DNA of 64,000 bases, taken from Massilia sp. NR 4-1 (GTDB taxonomy: Bacteria > Pseudomonadota > Gammaproteobacteria > Burkholderiales > Burkholderiaceae_D). This document shows, piece by piece, positions 43,102 to 51,256 of this stretch. The notes beneath the pieces were generated by a model. It saw only the letters and a program-made list of their open reading frames with translations, was not told the DNA's origin and made no database searches. The translations under genes and the position numbers were made by a program. Where the stretch lies: positions 4,588,001-4,652,000 of the forward strand of contig NZ_CP012201.1 of NCBI RefSeq assembly GCF_001191005.1, in the 5' to 3' direction. Positions within the stretch are counted from its first letter, which is position 1, and each line of letters starts with the position of its first letter.

Positions 43102-44089
43102 CCATATTCGTCAGCGTCACCCCGGCCGCCACCAGCACGCCGCCCGCCACCATTGAGGCCAGCACCGGTTCGCCCAGCACCAGCGCCGCCAGCGACACGC
43201 CGAATACCGGCACCAGATTATTGAAGACGGCGGCGCGCGAAGCGCCGATCGCCTTCACGCCCTCATACCACCAGATAAAGCCGAACACGGTGCCGAACGC
43301 GCCCAGATAGAACAGCGAGGCCCAGACCTGCCAGCTCACCGCCGTCCACTCGATGCCGCCCAGCTGCCTGGCCGAGGAGATGGTCAGGAAGAACAGGCCC
43401 CACAGCGCCGCATAGGTGGTGGCGGCAATCGGCGACAGGCCTTTCAGCGCCGCCTTGCCGATCAGCGTATAGGCGGCCCAGCAGCTGATCGCGCCCAGCA
43501 TCAGCAGCTCGCCCACCCCCAGCGACTGGCTGATGTCGTGCAGGGCGCCCAGCGGATCGCCGCGCGTGATGACGATGGCCGCGCCGATGAAGGCCAGCCC
43601 GATGCCGCCCCAGCGCAGCGCCGTCAGCCGTTCGCGCAGCACCACGGCGGCGGCCAGCGCGGTGACGATGGGATTGAGGGCGATGAAGAGGGCCGCGCGC
43701 CCCGCCGGAATATGCGTCATCGCGCCGAAAAAGCACAGGTTGTAGAGGAAGATGCCGCTCAGGCCCAGCAAGGCCGTGGCCAGCACTTGCGCGCGGCTCA
43801 GGCGCGGCAGGCCGCCCTCCAGCCGCCAGGCCACCAGCAGGAGCAGGGCGGCGGCAATGGCGAAACGCACGGTGGCAGCCACCGTCACCGGCAGCGCTGC
43901 CGAAGCCAGGCGGCCCGCAATAAAGGTGCCGCCCCACAGGAAGGTGCAGGCCACCAGCTTGGCGTACACCGCCAGCGGCACGGCGGCCTTGGCTGGCGCG
44001 GCCTGCGCCTTGGACGCGGCGGGCATGGCGCTGGTGGCCGGGCAGGCAGCCGGGCCGGTGGCCGGACATTGGACGGAAGCGGTAGTCAT
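43073..44089 (-). CDS. EamA/DMT-family transporter
   Basis: A 338-residue inner membrane protein with ten helices in two EamA repeats, of the drug/metabolite transporter superfamily. Members export amino acids, purines or drugs, or take up metabolites. A ~40-residue Ala/Pro-rich N-terminal tail precedes the first helix. The ATG at 44089 follows AAGG. It is divergent from a LysR gene at 44170 across 80 bp and is probably its target. Confidence 0.88.
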   Translation of the reverse strand: MTTASVQCPATGPAACPATSAMPAASKAQAAPAKAAVPLAVYAKLVACTFLWGGTFIAGRLASAALPVTVAATVRFAIAAALLLLVAWRLEGGLPRLSRAQVLATALLGLSGIFLYNLCFFGAMTHIPAGRAALFIALNPIVTALAAAVVLRERLTALRWGGIGLAFIGAAIVITRGDPLGALHDISQSLGVGELLMLGAISCWAAYTLIGKAALKGLSPIAATTYAALWGLFFLTISSARQLGGIEWTAVSWQVWASLFYLGAFGTVFGFIWWYEGVKAIGASRAAVFNNLVPVFGVSLAALVLGEPVLASMVAGGVLVAAGVTLTNMVSPPAPPAK

Positions 44090-44152
44090 GATCTTGCCTT
44101 GCGCGAGAGTTGGAATGTGCATACATTAATACTTATCCACATTCATCTCAAA

Positions 44153-44168
44153 ATGAGCGATTACTCAT
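44153..44168. promoter_or_regulatory. LysR-type inverted repeat ATGAG-N6-CTCAT
   Basis: ATGAG-CGATTA-CTCAT fits the T-N11-A rule for LysR-type sites and sits directly before the LysR ATG at 44170, in the gap to the divergent EamA gene. It probably takes part in autoregulation. Confidence 0.45.
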
Positions 44169-44169
44169 C

Positions 44170-45057
44170 ATGACCTTCACCCAGCTGGAGATTTTTGCCC
44201 TGGTCGCCGAGCTGCAAGGCTTCACCGCCGCCGCCATGCGCCTGGGCATCAGCCAGTCCGCCGTCTCGCACGCCATCAAGTCGCTGGAGCAGGAGCTGGG
44301 CGCACCGCTGATCCTGCGCCAGCAAGCGACGGCCGAGGTGACGGAAGTGGGCCAGCGCCTGCTGGCGCGGGCGCGCGAAATCCTCGGCCTGGCCGAAGCC
44401 ATGCGCCAGGAAGTGGCCGCCGCGCGCGGCCTGAACCAGGGTTTGCTGCGCATCGGCTCCTTCGGTCCCACCGCCTCGCTCAAGCTGATGCCGGCGATTC
44501 TGGCGGTTTTCCACAAGCGCTATCCCGGCATCGAGGTGCAGATCGACGAGGGTGGCGACCACGATGTGCTGCAATGGCTGCTGGACCGGCGCGTCGATGT
44601 CGGCTTCGTGGTGCTGCCCGACGAACGCTTCGATACCGTGCCGCTGGTGGAGGACCAATTGGTGGCCCTGCTGCCCGCCGGCCACGCGCTGGCCGAACGG
44701 CGCGCCATCACCGTCAATGATCTGGCCGATGTGCCGTATATCCTGGGCGAAGCCGGATGCGCGTCCCTGATGCAGCCGGTTTTCGCCGCGCATGGCGTCA
44801 GCCCCAAGGTGCGCTACCGCATCTCGCAGATCATGACCATCCTCGGCATGGTCGGCAGCGGCGACGGCGTCACCGTGATGCCGGAACTGGCCCTGCCCAA
44901 GGACATGGAGCGCGCCTATCCGCAAGTGGCGCTGCGCCCTTTCCGGCCCGCCGTGCGGCGCCGTGTCGGCCTGGCCCTGCGCGACCTGCGCCAGGCCTCG
45001 CCGGCCGCCAAGGCCTTTATCGACACCGCCCGCGAAGTGGTCAAAACCCAGGCTTGA
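44170..45057 (+). CDS. LysR-family transcriptional regulator
   Basis: A 295-residue LysR protein: winged helix (about 1-60, FTQLEIFALVAELQGFTAAAMRLGISQSAVSHAIKSLE) and an effector-binding domain from about 88. It is divergent from the EamA transporter, its likely target. It is in the same direction as, and 165 bp upstream of, the TonB-dependent receptor, but that gene has its own Mo-box-like sites, so the LysR protein need not control it. Confidence 0.9.
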   Translation: MTFTQLEIFALVAELQGFTAAAMRLGISQSAVSHAIKSLEQELGAPLILRQQATAEVTEVGQRLLARAREILGLAEAMRQEVAAARGLNQGLLRIGSFGPTASLKLMPAILAVFHKRYPGIEVQIDEGGDHDVLQWLLDRRVDVGFVVLPDERFDTVPLVEDQLVALLPAGHALAERRAITVNDLADVPYILGEAGCASLMQPVFAAHGVSPKVRYRISQIMTILGMVGSGDGVTVMPELALPKDMERAYPQVALRPFRPAVRRRVGLALRDLRQASPAAKAFIDTAREVVKTQA

Positions 45058-45124
45058 TGCGGCTTGGCGCGGAGCGGATATATTTTCCGCAAGCATAAGC
45101 CATATCAAATTTGACCGACAAAAA

Positions 45125-45148
45125 CGCTATATAGTCATGTATATTGCG
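45125..45148. promoter_or_regulatory. Mo-box-like palindrome 1 (ModE-type site)
   Basis: CGCTATATA-GTCATG-TATATTGCG: the left arm and the reverse complement of the right arm (CGCAATATA) agree at 8 of 9 positions, separated by 6 bp. Half-sites of the form CGnTATATA are typical of ModE-type molybdate-responsive sites. It lies 75 bp upstream of the TonB-receptor start. Confidence 0.65.
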
Positions 45149-45184
45149 CTGTCGGCCGCAGTGGGCGGCCATTTTTTTGGCAGG

Positions 45185-45208
45185 CGTTATATACGTCAGG
45201 CTATAGCG
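45185..45208. promoter_or_regulatory. Mo-box-like palindrome 2
   Basis: CGTTATATA-CGTCAG-GCTATAGCG: the outer CGnTATA arms are inverted and separated by the same 6 bp as in site 1. It begins exactly 60 bp after site 1 and ends 2 bases before the GAGGAG ribosome binding site of the receptor gene. A protein bound here would block transcription or translation initiation. Confidence 0.55.
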
Positions 45209-45222
45209 ATGAGGAGTACGAA

Positions 45223-47235
45223 GTGAACAAGCGTGGCAAGCAGCCGCAACTGCGCAAAGCAGGACAAGGCATTCTGGCCGCCGCCATCCTGGCGGCATTC
45301 GGTTCCAGCCCGGCATGGGCGCACGGCGAGGACGGCACCGTCTTCGAACTGGGCACCGTCACCATCATGGGCAAGCGCCCGCAGGCCGGCGAAGTGGGCG
45401 AAGACCAGGTCGCGTCCGTGGTCAGCCGCCAGGAAATGCAGCGCTTTAACCGCGACAATGTGGGCGACGCGTTGAACCTGCTGTCCGGCGTCACGCTCTC
45501 CAACAACTCGCGCAACGAGAAGACCATCTCCGTGCGCGGCTTCGACGCGCGCCAGGTGCCTCTCTTCATCGACGGCATTCCCGTCTATGTGCCGTATGAC
45601 GGCTATGTCGACTTCAACCGCTTCAGCACCGCCGATCTGGCGGCGATCCAGGTGGCGAAGGGCTTCAGCTCCGTCGCCTACGGCGCCAATACCATGGGCG
45701 GCGCCATCAACCTGATCTCGCGCAAGCCCACCAAGGCGCTGGAGGGCGACGCCAGCATCGGCTTTGCCGAAGGCAGCGAACGCCAGGCCTCGGCCAACGT
45801 TGGCACGCGCCAGGGCCGCTGGTATCTGCAGGCCGGCGTGTCCTGGCTGCGCGGCGACAGCTTCCCGCTGTCCTCCGACTTCCACCCCACCGCCACCGAG
45901 GATGGCGGCGACCGCAATAACGCCTACCGCAAGGACAGCAAGGTCTCGCTCAAAGTCGGCTTCATGCCCAACGCCAGCGACGAATACGCCGTCAGCTACT
46001 ACAAGCAGGACGGCAAGAAGGGCCAGCCGCCATCGACCGACCCAACGGCCGCGCGCTACTGGAAATGGCCATACTGGGACAAGGAAAGCCTGTACTTCAT
46101 CTCGAATACGGCGCTGGGCCGCAGCGAATTGCTGCAGGTACGCCTCTACCACGACCGCTACGGCAATGAGGTGGACAGTTACACCAACGGCAGCTACACC
46201 ACGCTCAAGCCTTCCGGTTCGGGCAGTGTTGGCACCGGCCGCAGCATCTACAAGGACAGGACCAATGGCGGTTCCATTACCCTCGAATCCTCGCGCTGGG
46301 ACGCGCACAGCCTGCGCCTGGTGGCCCACTTCAAATCCGATGACCACCGCGAGACGGATGCCAACAGCACCCTGAATTCCAACTTCAAGGACGAATTCCT
46401 GTCCTACGCGGTGGAAGACAATATCCAGCTCTCGCCATCCTTCATGCTGGCGCTGGGCGCCGGCCGCCACGAACAGCGCGCCAAGACCGTCTATAGCCTG
46501 GGCAACCCCTACTCCGTCCCCGGCCGCAAGAGCGCCAACAATGTGCAGGCCGGCCTGTACTACGACTGGAGCGGCATCGGCCGCCTGTACGCCACGGCGG
46601 CGAAGAAAACCCGCCTGCCGACGCTGAAGGACCGCTATTCCCAGCGCCTGGGCACCTTCATCGAAAACCCGAATCTGCAGGCGGAAGAAGCGCTCAATTA
46701 CGAGATCGGCTACCAGGGCCGCGCATGGAACGGCGCCAAGGCCGAAGCGGCGCTGTTCTACAGCGATGTGAGCGATAAGATCCAGAGCCAGGCCAATGTG
46801 GTGGGCAATAAATCGCAGATGCGCAATATCGGCAAGGTGCACCTGTCCGGGCTGGAACTGGGCGTCAGCGGCCAATACGCCTCGTGGCTCGAATACGGCG
46901 CCAACTTCACCTACACGGAGCTGAAAAACGTCAGCGCGCCGGCCGTGAAGTTGACCGATATCCCGCGCCGCAAACTCACGGCCCATGCCCTGCTGCGCCC
47001 CATGGACCAGCTGGAGCTGATCGCCTTCATCGAAAACAATAGCGGACGCTGGGCCAATAACACGCTGGAGCTGTCCGGCTTCACCACCGCCAACCTGAAA
47101 GCGAACTACCGCCTCACGCGCCAGCTGGCGCTGGAAGCGGGCGTCAACAACGTGGCCGACCGCAACTACGCCCTGGCCGACGGCTTCCCCAGTGCGGGCC
47201 GCAATTGGTTCGCCAATATCCGCTACCAATACTGA
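45223..47235 (+). CDS. TonB-dependent outer-membrane receptor, probably for a molybdenum compound
   Basis: A 670-residue outer-membrane protein with signal peptide (cleavage near AWAHG, about residue 29). A TonB-box-like stretch comes next, then a plug domain (about 45-155, with DNVGDALNLLSGV and VRGFDARQVPLFIDGIPVY) and a beta-barrel ending in an aromatic residue (YQY). The start is GTG at 45223, supported by GAGGAG six bases upstream. Two Mo-box-like sites lie in the promoter. The next two genes are a molybdopterin-binding-fold protein (14 bp away) and NifQ. I infer uptake of molybdate bound to a carrier. TonB-dependent receptors are best known for iron and vitamin B12, so the substrate is a prediction. 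Confidence 0.85.
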   Translation: MNKRGKQPQLRKAGQGILAAAILAAFGSSPAWAHGEDGTVFELGTVTIMGKRPQAGEVGEDQVASVVSRQEMQRFNRDNVGDALNLLSGVTLSNNSRNEKTISVRGFDARQVPLFIDGIPVYVPYDGYVDFNRFSTADLAAIQVAKGFSSVAYGANTMGGAINLISRKPTKALEGDASIGFAEGSERQASANVGTRQGRWYLQAGVSWLRGDSFPLSSDFHPTATEDGGDRNNAYRKDSKVSLKVGFMPNASDEYAVSYYKQDGKKGQPPSTDPTAARYWKWPYWDKESLYFISNTALGRSELLQVRLYHDRYGNEVDSYTNGSYTTLKPSGSGSVGTGRSIYKDRTNGGSITLESSRWDAHSLRLVAHFKSDDHRETDANSTLNSNFKDEFLSYAVEDNIQLSPSFMLALGAGRHEQRAKTVYSLGNPYSVPGRKSANNVQAGLYYDWSGIGRLYATAAKKTRLPTLKDRYSQRLGTFIENPNLQAEEALNYEIGYQGRAWNGAKAEAALFYSDVSDKIQSQANVVGNKSQMRNIGKVHLSGLELGVSGQYASWLEYGANFTYTELKNVSAPAVKLTDIPRRKLTAHALLRPMDQLELIAFIENNSGRWANNTLELSGFTTANLKANYRLTRQLALEAGVNNVADRNYALADGFPSAGRNWFANIRYQY

Positions 47236-47249
47236 TCGAAGGAGAAAAC

Positions 47250-47804
47250 ATGATCCCAACCATCCGCAGCTACGCCCTCGCCTTCGCCGCTTCCGGTTTG
47301 CTGCTGTTGCCGGCATCGGCCATGGCCGAACACAAACCGGCCGATCCGTCCAAGTACGTGACGGAGCGCGTCAGCGTCACCGGCGCCGTGCAACACGCGC
47401 TTACGTTGAAAGTGGACGACCTGCGCAAATTCCCGCCGCAGCAGGTCGGCGAGATGCCGCTGATCTGCCAGTCCGGCGCCAATATGGGCAAGCTGGAAAA
47501 CTTCAAGGGCGTGCTGCTGCGCGATATCCTGAACAAGGCCGAACTCGTGTCGCGCGAGCATAACGACTTCAAGAAGCTGGTCATCATCGCCACCGCCAGC
47601 GATGGCTACAAAGCCGTCTTCTCCTGGAATGAGCTGTTCAATTCCAAGCTGGGCGACGGCGTGCTGGTCTTCTTCGAGAAGGACGGCAAGCTGCTGGGTG
47701 ACGATGAGGGCCGCATTGCCATGGTCTCCAGCCAGGACACGCGTACCGGCCCGCGCCACGTGAAATGGCTGCAATCGATCGAAGTGCGCCGCATCACGGA
47801 ATGA
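47250..47804 (+). CDS. Exported molybdopterin-oxidoreductase-fold protein
   Basis: A 184-residue protein with a signal peptide (cleavage near AMA-EH, about residue 26). The mature part matches the oxidoreductase molybdopterin-binding fold (sulfite-oxidase type), here as a short single domain. It has LICQSGANMGKLENFKGVLLRDIL, in which the Cys is at the place of the cofactor ligand. It is much shorter than sulfite oxidases and has no haem or dimerisation domain. AAGGAG precedes the ATG. Its stop overlaps the nifQ-like ATG (ATGA). It may bind the cofactor or molybdate in the periplasm or act as a small reductase; this is inference. Confidence 0.75.
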   Translation: MIPTIRSYALAFAASGLLLLPASAMAEHKPADPSKYVTERVSVTGAVQHALTLKVDDLRKFPPQQVGEMPLICQSGANMGKLENFKGVLLRDILNKAELVSREHNDFKKLVIIATASDGYKAVFSWNELFNSKLGDGVLVFFEKDGKLLGDDEGRIAMVSSQDTRTGPRHVKWLQSIEVRRITE

Positions 47805-48427
47805 GCGCAGCCAATGGCCATGGGCATGGCGCTGGCCTGCCCGCCGGCGGCGTGGCAGGCGGATCGCCAGCCGCGCCCGCGCTGCGCGATCCTGCCGCCT
47901 TGATGGCGGCGGCCGTCGCGGGCGTGCTGCGCCACGCCGCCCAGGGCGAACTGCCGCCGTTTGCGCGCACCCTGGGTCTGCCGCAGGCGGAACTGGCGGC
48001 CATGGTGGCCGATTACCTGCCGCCGCCGGCCGAGGATGATCCCCATCCGTGGCCCGGCGCCGTGTCATCAGCCAAATACCGGGTTATCGCCGACAGCACG
48101 CCCGTGGTGTTCAAGGATCTCAGCGCCCTGCTGCTGGCAAACCGCAGCGCCGTCGTGGACGAACGCCACGCCGCCTGGGCCGCGCGTGCGGTCGCCGCCG
48201 CCAGCCTTGGTGGCCGCCATCTGTGGCAGGATCTGGGGCTGAACGGACGGCAGGAAGTCTCGGCCCTGCTCAGCCACTATTTCGCCCCCCTCTTCCAGCG
48301 CAATACGCGCGACCTGAAATGGAAGCGCTTCCTGTACCTGGAACTGGGCGCGGCGCAAGGCATTCCCGAACTGCGTCCACCCAAATGCCTGAACTGCGAC
48401 CAGTACCGCGCCTGTTTCCCGCTTTAG
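47801..48427 (+). CDS. NifQ-family protein (molybdenum donor)
   Basis: A 208-residue NifQ-type protein. The family signature runs from HLWQDLGLNGRQEVSALL through RDLKWKRFLYLELG to the C-terminal Cys cluster. NifQ carries a Mo-Fe-S cluster and gives molybdenum to FeMo-cofactor synthesis. Here the cluster is C196-X2-C199-X5-C205; the usual first Cys, four residues before C196, is missing. The N-terminal ~30 residues are Gly/Ala-rich and not conserved. The ATG at 47801 overlaps the previous stop. No nitrogenase gene is in this window, so it may deliver molybdenum to another enzyme. It overlaps the convergent small membrane gene by 4 bp. Confidence 0.82.
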   Translation: MSAANGHGHGAGLPAGGVAGGSPAAPALRDPAALMAAAVAGVLRHAAQGELPPFARTLGLPQAELAAMVADYLPPPAEDDPHPWPGAVSSAKYRVIADSTPVVFKDLSALLLANRSAVVDERHAAWAARAVAAASLGGRHLWQDLGLNGRQEVSALLSHYFAPLFQRNTRDLKWKRFLYLELGAAQGIPELRPPKCLNCDQYRACFPL

Positions 48428-48549
48428 CACAGCGTCAGCAGGTTCGCGATGGAGAGCACATTCTCCGGCCGCAGCATGGCCAGCACCGCCCAGCCGCACA
48501 AGGCGCACAGCAGGCCGATACAGCACAGCAGGACGGCGCGCGCCTTCAT
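48424..48549 (-). CDS. Small membrane protein overlapping the MFS gene, 41 aa
   Basis: A 41-codon frame starts with ATG at 48549, overlapping the MFS stop (ATGA), and ends at 48424. The product has a short basic start and one hydrophobic helix (about 5-25), with three Cys in it. A tightly coupled small one-helix protein after an MFS gene is known as an MFS small subunit in oxalate/formate-antiporter-like systems. It is too short for sequence similarity to be certain; coupling and the membrane helix are the evidence. Confidence 0.55.
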   Translation of the reverse strand: MKARAVLLCCIGLLCALCGWAVLAMLRPENVLSIANLLTLC

Positions 48550-49742
48550 GCCGGCTGCACGCGCGCCACGGCGCGGTCATCGATAGGCCAGTGCAGCGCC
48601 GCCGCCGCCAGTCCCAGCACGATGGCGCCGATCCATACCGCGTCGTAGGAACGCGTGGCCTCGAACACCACGCCACCCAGCCACACGCCGAGGAAGCTGC
48701 CGATCTGGTGGCCCACGAAGACCAGGCCAAACAGCGTCGAAATATACTGCACGCCGAATACCTGCGATACCAGCCCATTCGTCAGCGGCACGGTTCCCAG
48801 CCATAGCGCACCCATGAGGAAGGAAAACAGATAGATGCTGGCATGGCTGACCGGCAGCACGAAGAACAGCAGCATCGCTGCGGAGCGCAGCAGATACAGA
48901 TAGGCCAGCAGGTGTTTGCGGCGGTAGCTATTCCCCAGCAAGCCGCACAGATAGGTGCCGCCTACATTCGCCAGCGCCACGATGGCCAGCGCCGCCACTC
49001 CGGTATGCGCGTTGAAGCCCTTATCCAGCAAATACGCCGGGAAATGGCTGGCGATGAAAGCCAGCTGGAAGCCGCAGGCCAGGAAGCCCAGGTTCAGCAG
49101 CCAGAAACCGCGATGCGACAGCGCCTCGCGTATCGCCTGTCCCATGCGCTGCCCTTTCTGCTGCGCCGCCAGCGCGCTGCCATCGTTCAAGCCCACCGCC
49201 AGCGGCGTCATCATCGCCAGCAGCATGGCAATCGCCAGCAAGGCACCCATCCAGCCCAGCGTATCGATCAGCCCCTGCGCCCCCGGCACCATCAAAAACT
49301 GGCCTACCCCGCCTGCCGCGCCGGCCAGTCCCAGCGCCCAGCCGCGCTTTTGCGGCGCGATGATGCGGCTCAAGGCGCCATACACCGTACCGAAGGTCGT
49401 CCCCGACAGCGCCAGTCCGATCAGCAAACCGCCGCTCAGCGCCAATTCCGTGCTGCTGCGCGAATACGCCATCAAATACAGCCCCAGCGCATACAACAGG
49501 CAGCCCGCCAGCAGCACGCGCAGCGAACCGAAACGGTCGGCCAGCATGCCCGTAAAAGGCTGGGCCAGACCCCAGACCAGGTTTTGCAGGGCGAGAGCGA
49601 GCGCGAACTGCTCCCGGCTCCAGCCCCGCGCACCGATCATCGGCAGCATGAACAGGCCCTGCACATGGCGCATCCCCAGCGCCAGACCAATGATGACCCC
49701 ACCGCAGATCACGGCGGCCAACGGCGATTTCAATATCTTCAC
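48546..49742 (-). CDS. MFS transporter of the oxalate/formate- or monocarboxylate-like type
   Basis: A 398-residue, 12-helix MFS protein with LADRFGSLRVLLAG after the second helix and KRGWALGLAGAAGGVGQFL in the first half. The overall pattern is like the OFA/monocarboxylate group that exchanges small organic anions. The small 41-aa membrane gene overlaps its stop. It is divergent from DUF2917 at 49923, and a strong palindrome (49822-49844) lies in the gap, so it may be controlled by the LysR protein encoded at 50272-51165. Confidence 0.85.
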   Translation of the reverse strand: MKILKSPLAAVICGGVIIGLALGMRHVQGLFMLPMIGARGWSREQFALALALQNLVWGLAQPFTGMLADRFGSLRVLLAGCLLYALGLYLMAYSRSSTELALSGGLLIGLALSGTTFGTVYGALSRIIAPQKRGWALGLAGAAGGVGQFLMVPGAQGLIDTLGWMGALLAIAMLLAMMTPLAVGLNDGSALAAQQKGQRMGQAIREALSHRGFWLLNLGFLACGFQLAFIASHFPAYLLDKGFNAHTGVAALAIVALANVGGTYLCGLLGNSYRRKHLLAYLYLLRSAAMLLFFVLPVSHASIYLFSFLMGALWLGTVPLTNGLVSQVFGVQYISTLFGLVFVGHQIGSFLGVWLGGVVFEATRSYDAVWIGAIVLGLAAAALHWPIDDRAVARVQPA

Positions 49743-49821
49743 AAGCGACTCCCAAAGAGCAATAAAGCATGCCCCAGTATAGGAATTTCAGGAGCCGGCG
49801 CGAGCGTTGATTTCGCATGCT

Positions 49822-49844
49822 ATCCATGCGCCCTACGCATGGAT
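49822..49844. promoter_or_regulatory. LysR operator copy 1 (ATCCATGCG-N5-CGCATGGAT)
   Basis: A 9-bp perfect inverted repeat with a 5-bp spacer lies between the divergent MFS and DUF2917 genes. The same arms occur upstream of the LysR gene (51221-51245), which makes it a likely binding site for that LysR protein. Confidence 0.65.
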
Positions 49845-49922
49845 GGAATGAGCCGAAAACGCTTGAATGGATGCGCCGCCCGCAGCAGAATGGGAACATC
49901 GCAATAAGCAGGAGAGGATGTC

Positions 49923-50258
49923 ATGAAGATAGCCGCGATGCTGCGACACTGGCCGCGCGCGCAACTGGAAGTGGGCGGCCGCCTGACGCTCGAAATGGCG
50001 CAGGAAAGCCTGCCGGGAAAAAGTACGCCCGGCATGGCGCTGGGCTTGCGTCCGCGCGAAAGCGCGCGGCTGGCGCTGGACGGCGCCCTGCGCGTGCGCT
50101 GCGTCGCCGGCATTCTCTGGATCGTGGGTGCCGACTGCGAAGACCGCATCCTGCAAGCCGGCCAGGCCGCCCTGCTGAGCAAGCACGGCCTGCATCATCT
50201 CAGCAGCCTTAATCGCGACGCCCCCGTCACCTTCGAACTGCGCCTCGAACCCGCCTAA
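49923..50258 (+). CDS. DUF2917 family protein
   Basis: A 111-residue cupin-like protein of unknown function, recognised from the pattern RLALDGALRVRCVAGILWIVGADCEDRILQAGQ. It lies divergent from an MFS gene and convergent with a LysR gene whose promoter shares the same 23-bp palindrome, so it probably belongs to that regulon. GAGAGGAT precedes the ATG. No enzymatic activity is known. Confidence 0.85.
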   Translation: MKIAAMLRHWPRAQLEVGGRLTLEMAQESLPGKSTPGMALGLRPRESARLALDGALRVRCVAGILWIVGADCEDRILQAGQAALLSKHGLHHLSSLNRDAPVTFELRLEPA

Positions 50259-50271
50259 GGCCTCGGCCGTT

Positions 50272-51165
50272 TTAGCGCAAACTGTGGAGCAGCCAGTCGC
50301 GGAAGTGGCGGACTTCTTCGCGCGGTTCGGGGACGGCTTGCAGCAGCCAGTAGGCGTAGTCGGGCACGCCCTGGGGGACGGAGGCCAGGGCCTGCAGCCG
50401 CCCATCCTTGAGCATGTTCTGGATCAGCGGCAGCCGGCCGAGCGCGACGCCGTGCCCTTCCAGCGCGGCCTGGATGATCTGGTCGTATTGGTGGAAGTAG
50501 AGGAAGCCTTTGGCGCGCAGACCGGGCGCCTTGCGTTCCAGCCAGTAGGACCAGCGCAGCCATGGCCGGCTATTTCTTTCCAGATCCAGCAGCACTTCGC
50601 TCAGCAAGCCGCGCGGGTGGGCCAGCACGCGCTGGGCAACGGCGGGACTGGCGACCGGCACGATCTGTTCGTCGAACAGGTGTTGCGCATTCGGTCCGGC
50701 CTGGGCGGCAGCACTGTAGCGGATCGCCAGGTCGATGTCTTCCTGCGCCAGGTCTTCGACGCGGTTGTTGGCCGCCAGCCTGACGTCGATATCGGGATGG
50801 GCGGCCTGGAAGGCGCCCAGGCGCGGCAGGATCCAGAGCGAGGCCACGCCGATGCTGGCCGATATCGTCACCGTGCGCGGACGGATTTCCTCGCGCAGCG
50901 AGTCGCTCAGCTCCGCCAGCTTGTCCATCCACGGCGAGCAGAGACGGAACAGCTGTTCGCCCGCCATGGTCAGCGTGATGCTGCGGTTGCTGCGCGTGAA
51001 CAGCTGGGTGCCGAGACGTTCTTCCAGCGTCTGGATCTGGCGGCTCACCGCCGACTGCGTCAGGCATAAATCGTCGGCGGCCTGGGTGATGCTGAGGCGG
51101 CGCGCGGCGGCGACAAAGCCGCGCAGCGCATCGAGCGGCGGCAGGGCGATCAGGGGATGGCGCAT
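50272..51165 (-). CDS. GcvA-like LysR-family regulator
   Basis: A 297-residue LysR protein of the GcvA subgroup: LPPLDALRGFVAAARRLSITQAADDLCLTQSAVSRQIQTLE at the N-terminus and a substrate-binding domain from about 95. Its own upstream region has CATCCATGCG-N5-CGCATGGATG, and the MFS/DUF2917 gap has the same core, so it probably regulates itself and that gap. The effector is unknown. Confidence 0.9.
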   Translation of the reverse strand: MRHPLIALPPLDALRGFVAAARRLSITQAADDLCLTQSAVSRQIQTLEERLGTQLFTRSNRSITLTMAGEQLFRLCSPWMDKLAELSDSLREEIRPRTVTISASIGVASLWILPRLGAFQAAHPDIDVRLAANNRVEDLAQEDIDLAIRYSAAAQAGPNAQHLFDEQIVPVASPAVAQRVLAHPRGLLSEVLLDLERNSRPWLRWSYWLERKAPGLRAKGFLYFHQYDQIIQAALEGHGVALGRLPLIQNMLKDGRLQALASVPQGVPDYAYWLLQAVPEPREEVRHFRDWLLHSLR

Positions 51166-51220
51166 GGTGCTTTCCGGCTGGCGGTAAAGAGCGCATTGTA
51201 TGCGTAAACCCGGTGCCGGT

Positions 51221-51245
51221 CATCCATGCGTTGAGCGCATGGATG
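51221..51245. promoter_or_regulatory. LysR operator copy 2 (CATCCATGCG-N5-CGCATGGATG)
   Basis: A 10-bp perfect inverted repeat with a 5-bp spacer lies 56 bp upstream of the LysR ATG at 51165. It contains the same 9-bp arms as the site at 49822-49844; only the spacer differs (TTGAG against CCCTA). Confidence 0.65.
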
Positions 51246-51256
51246 AAATCGCCTCG

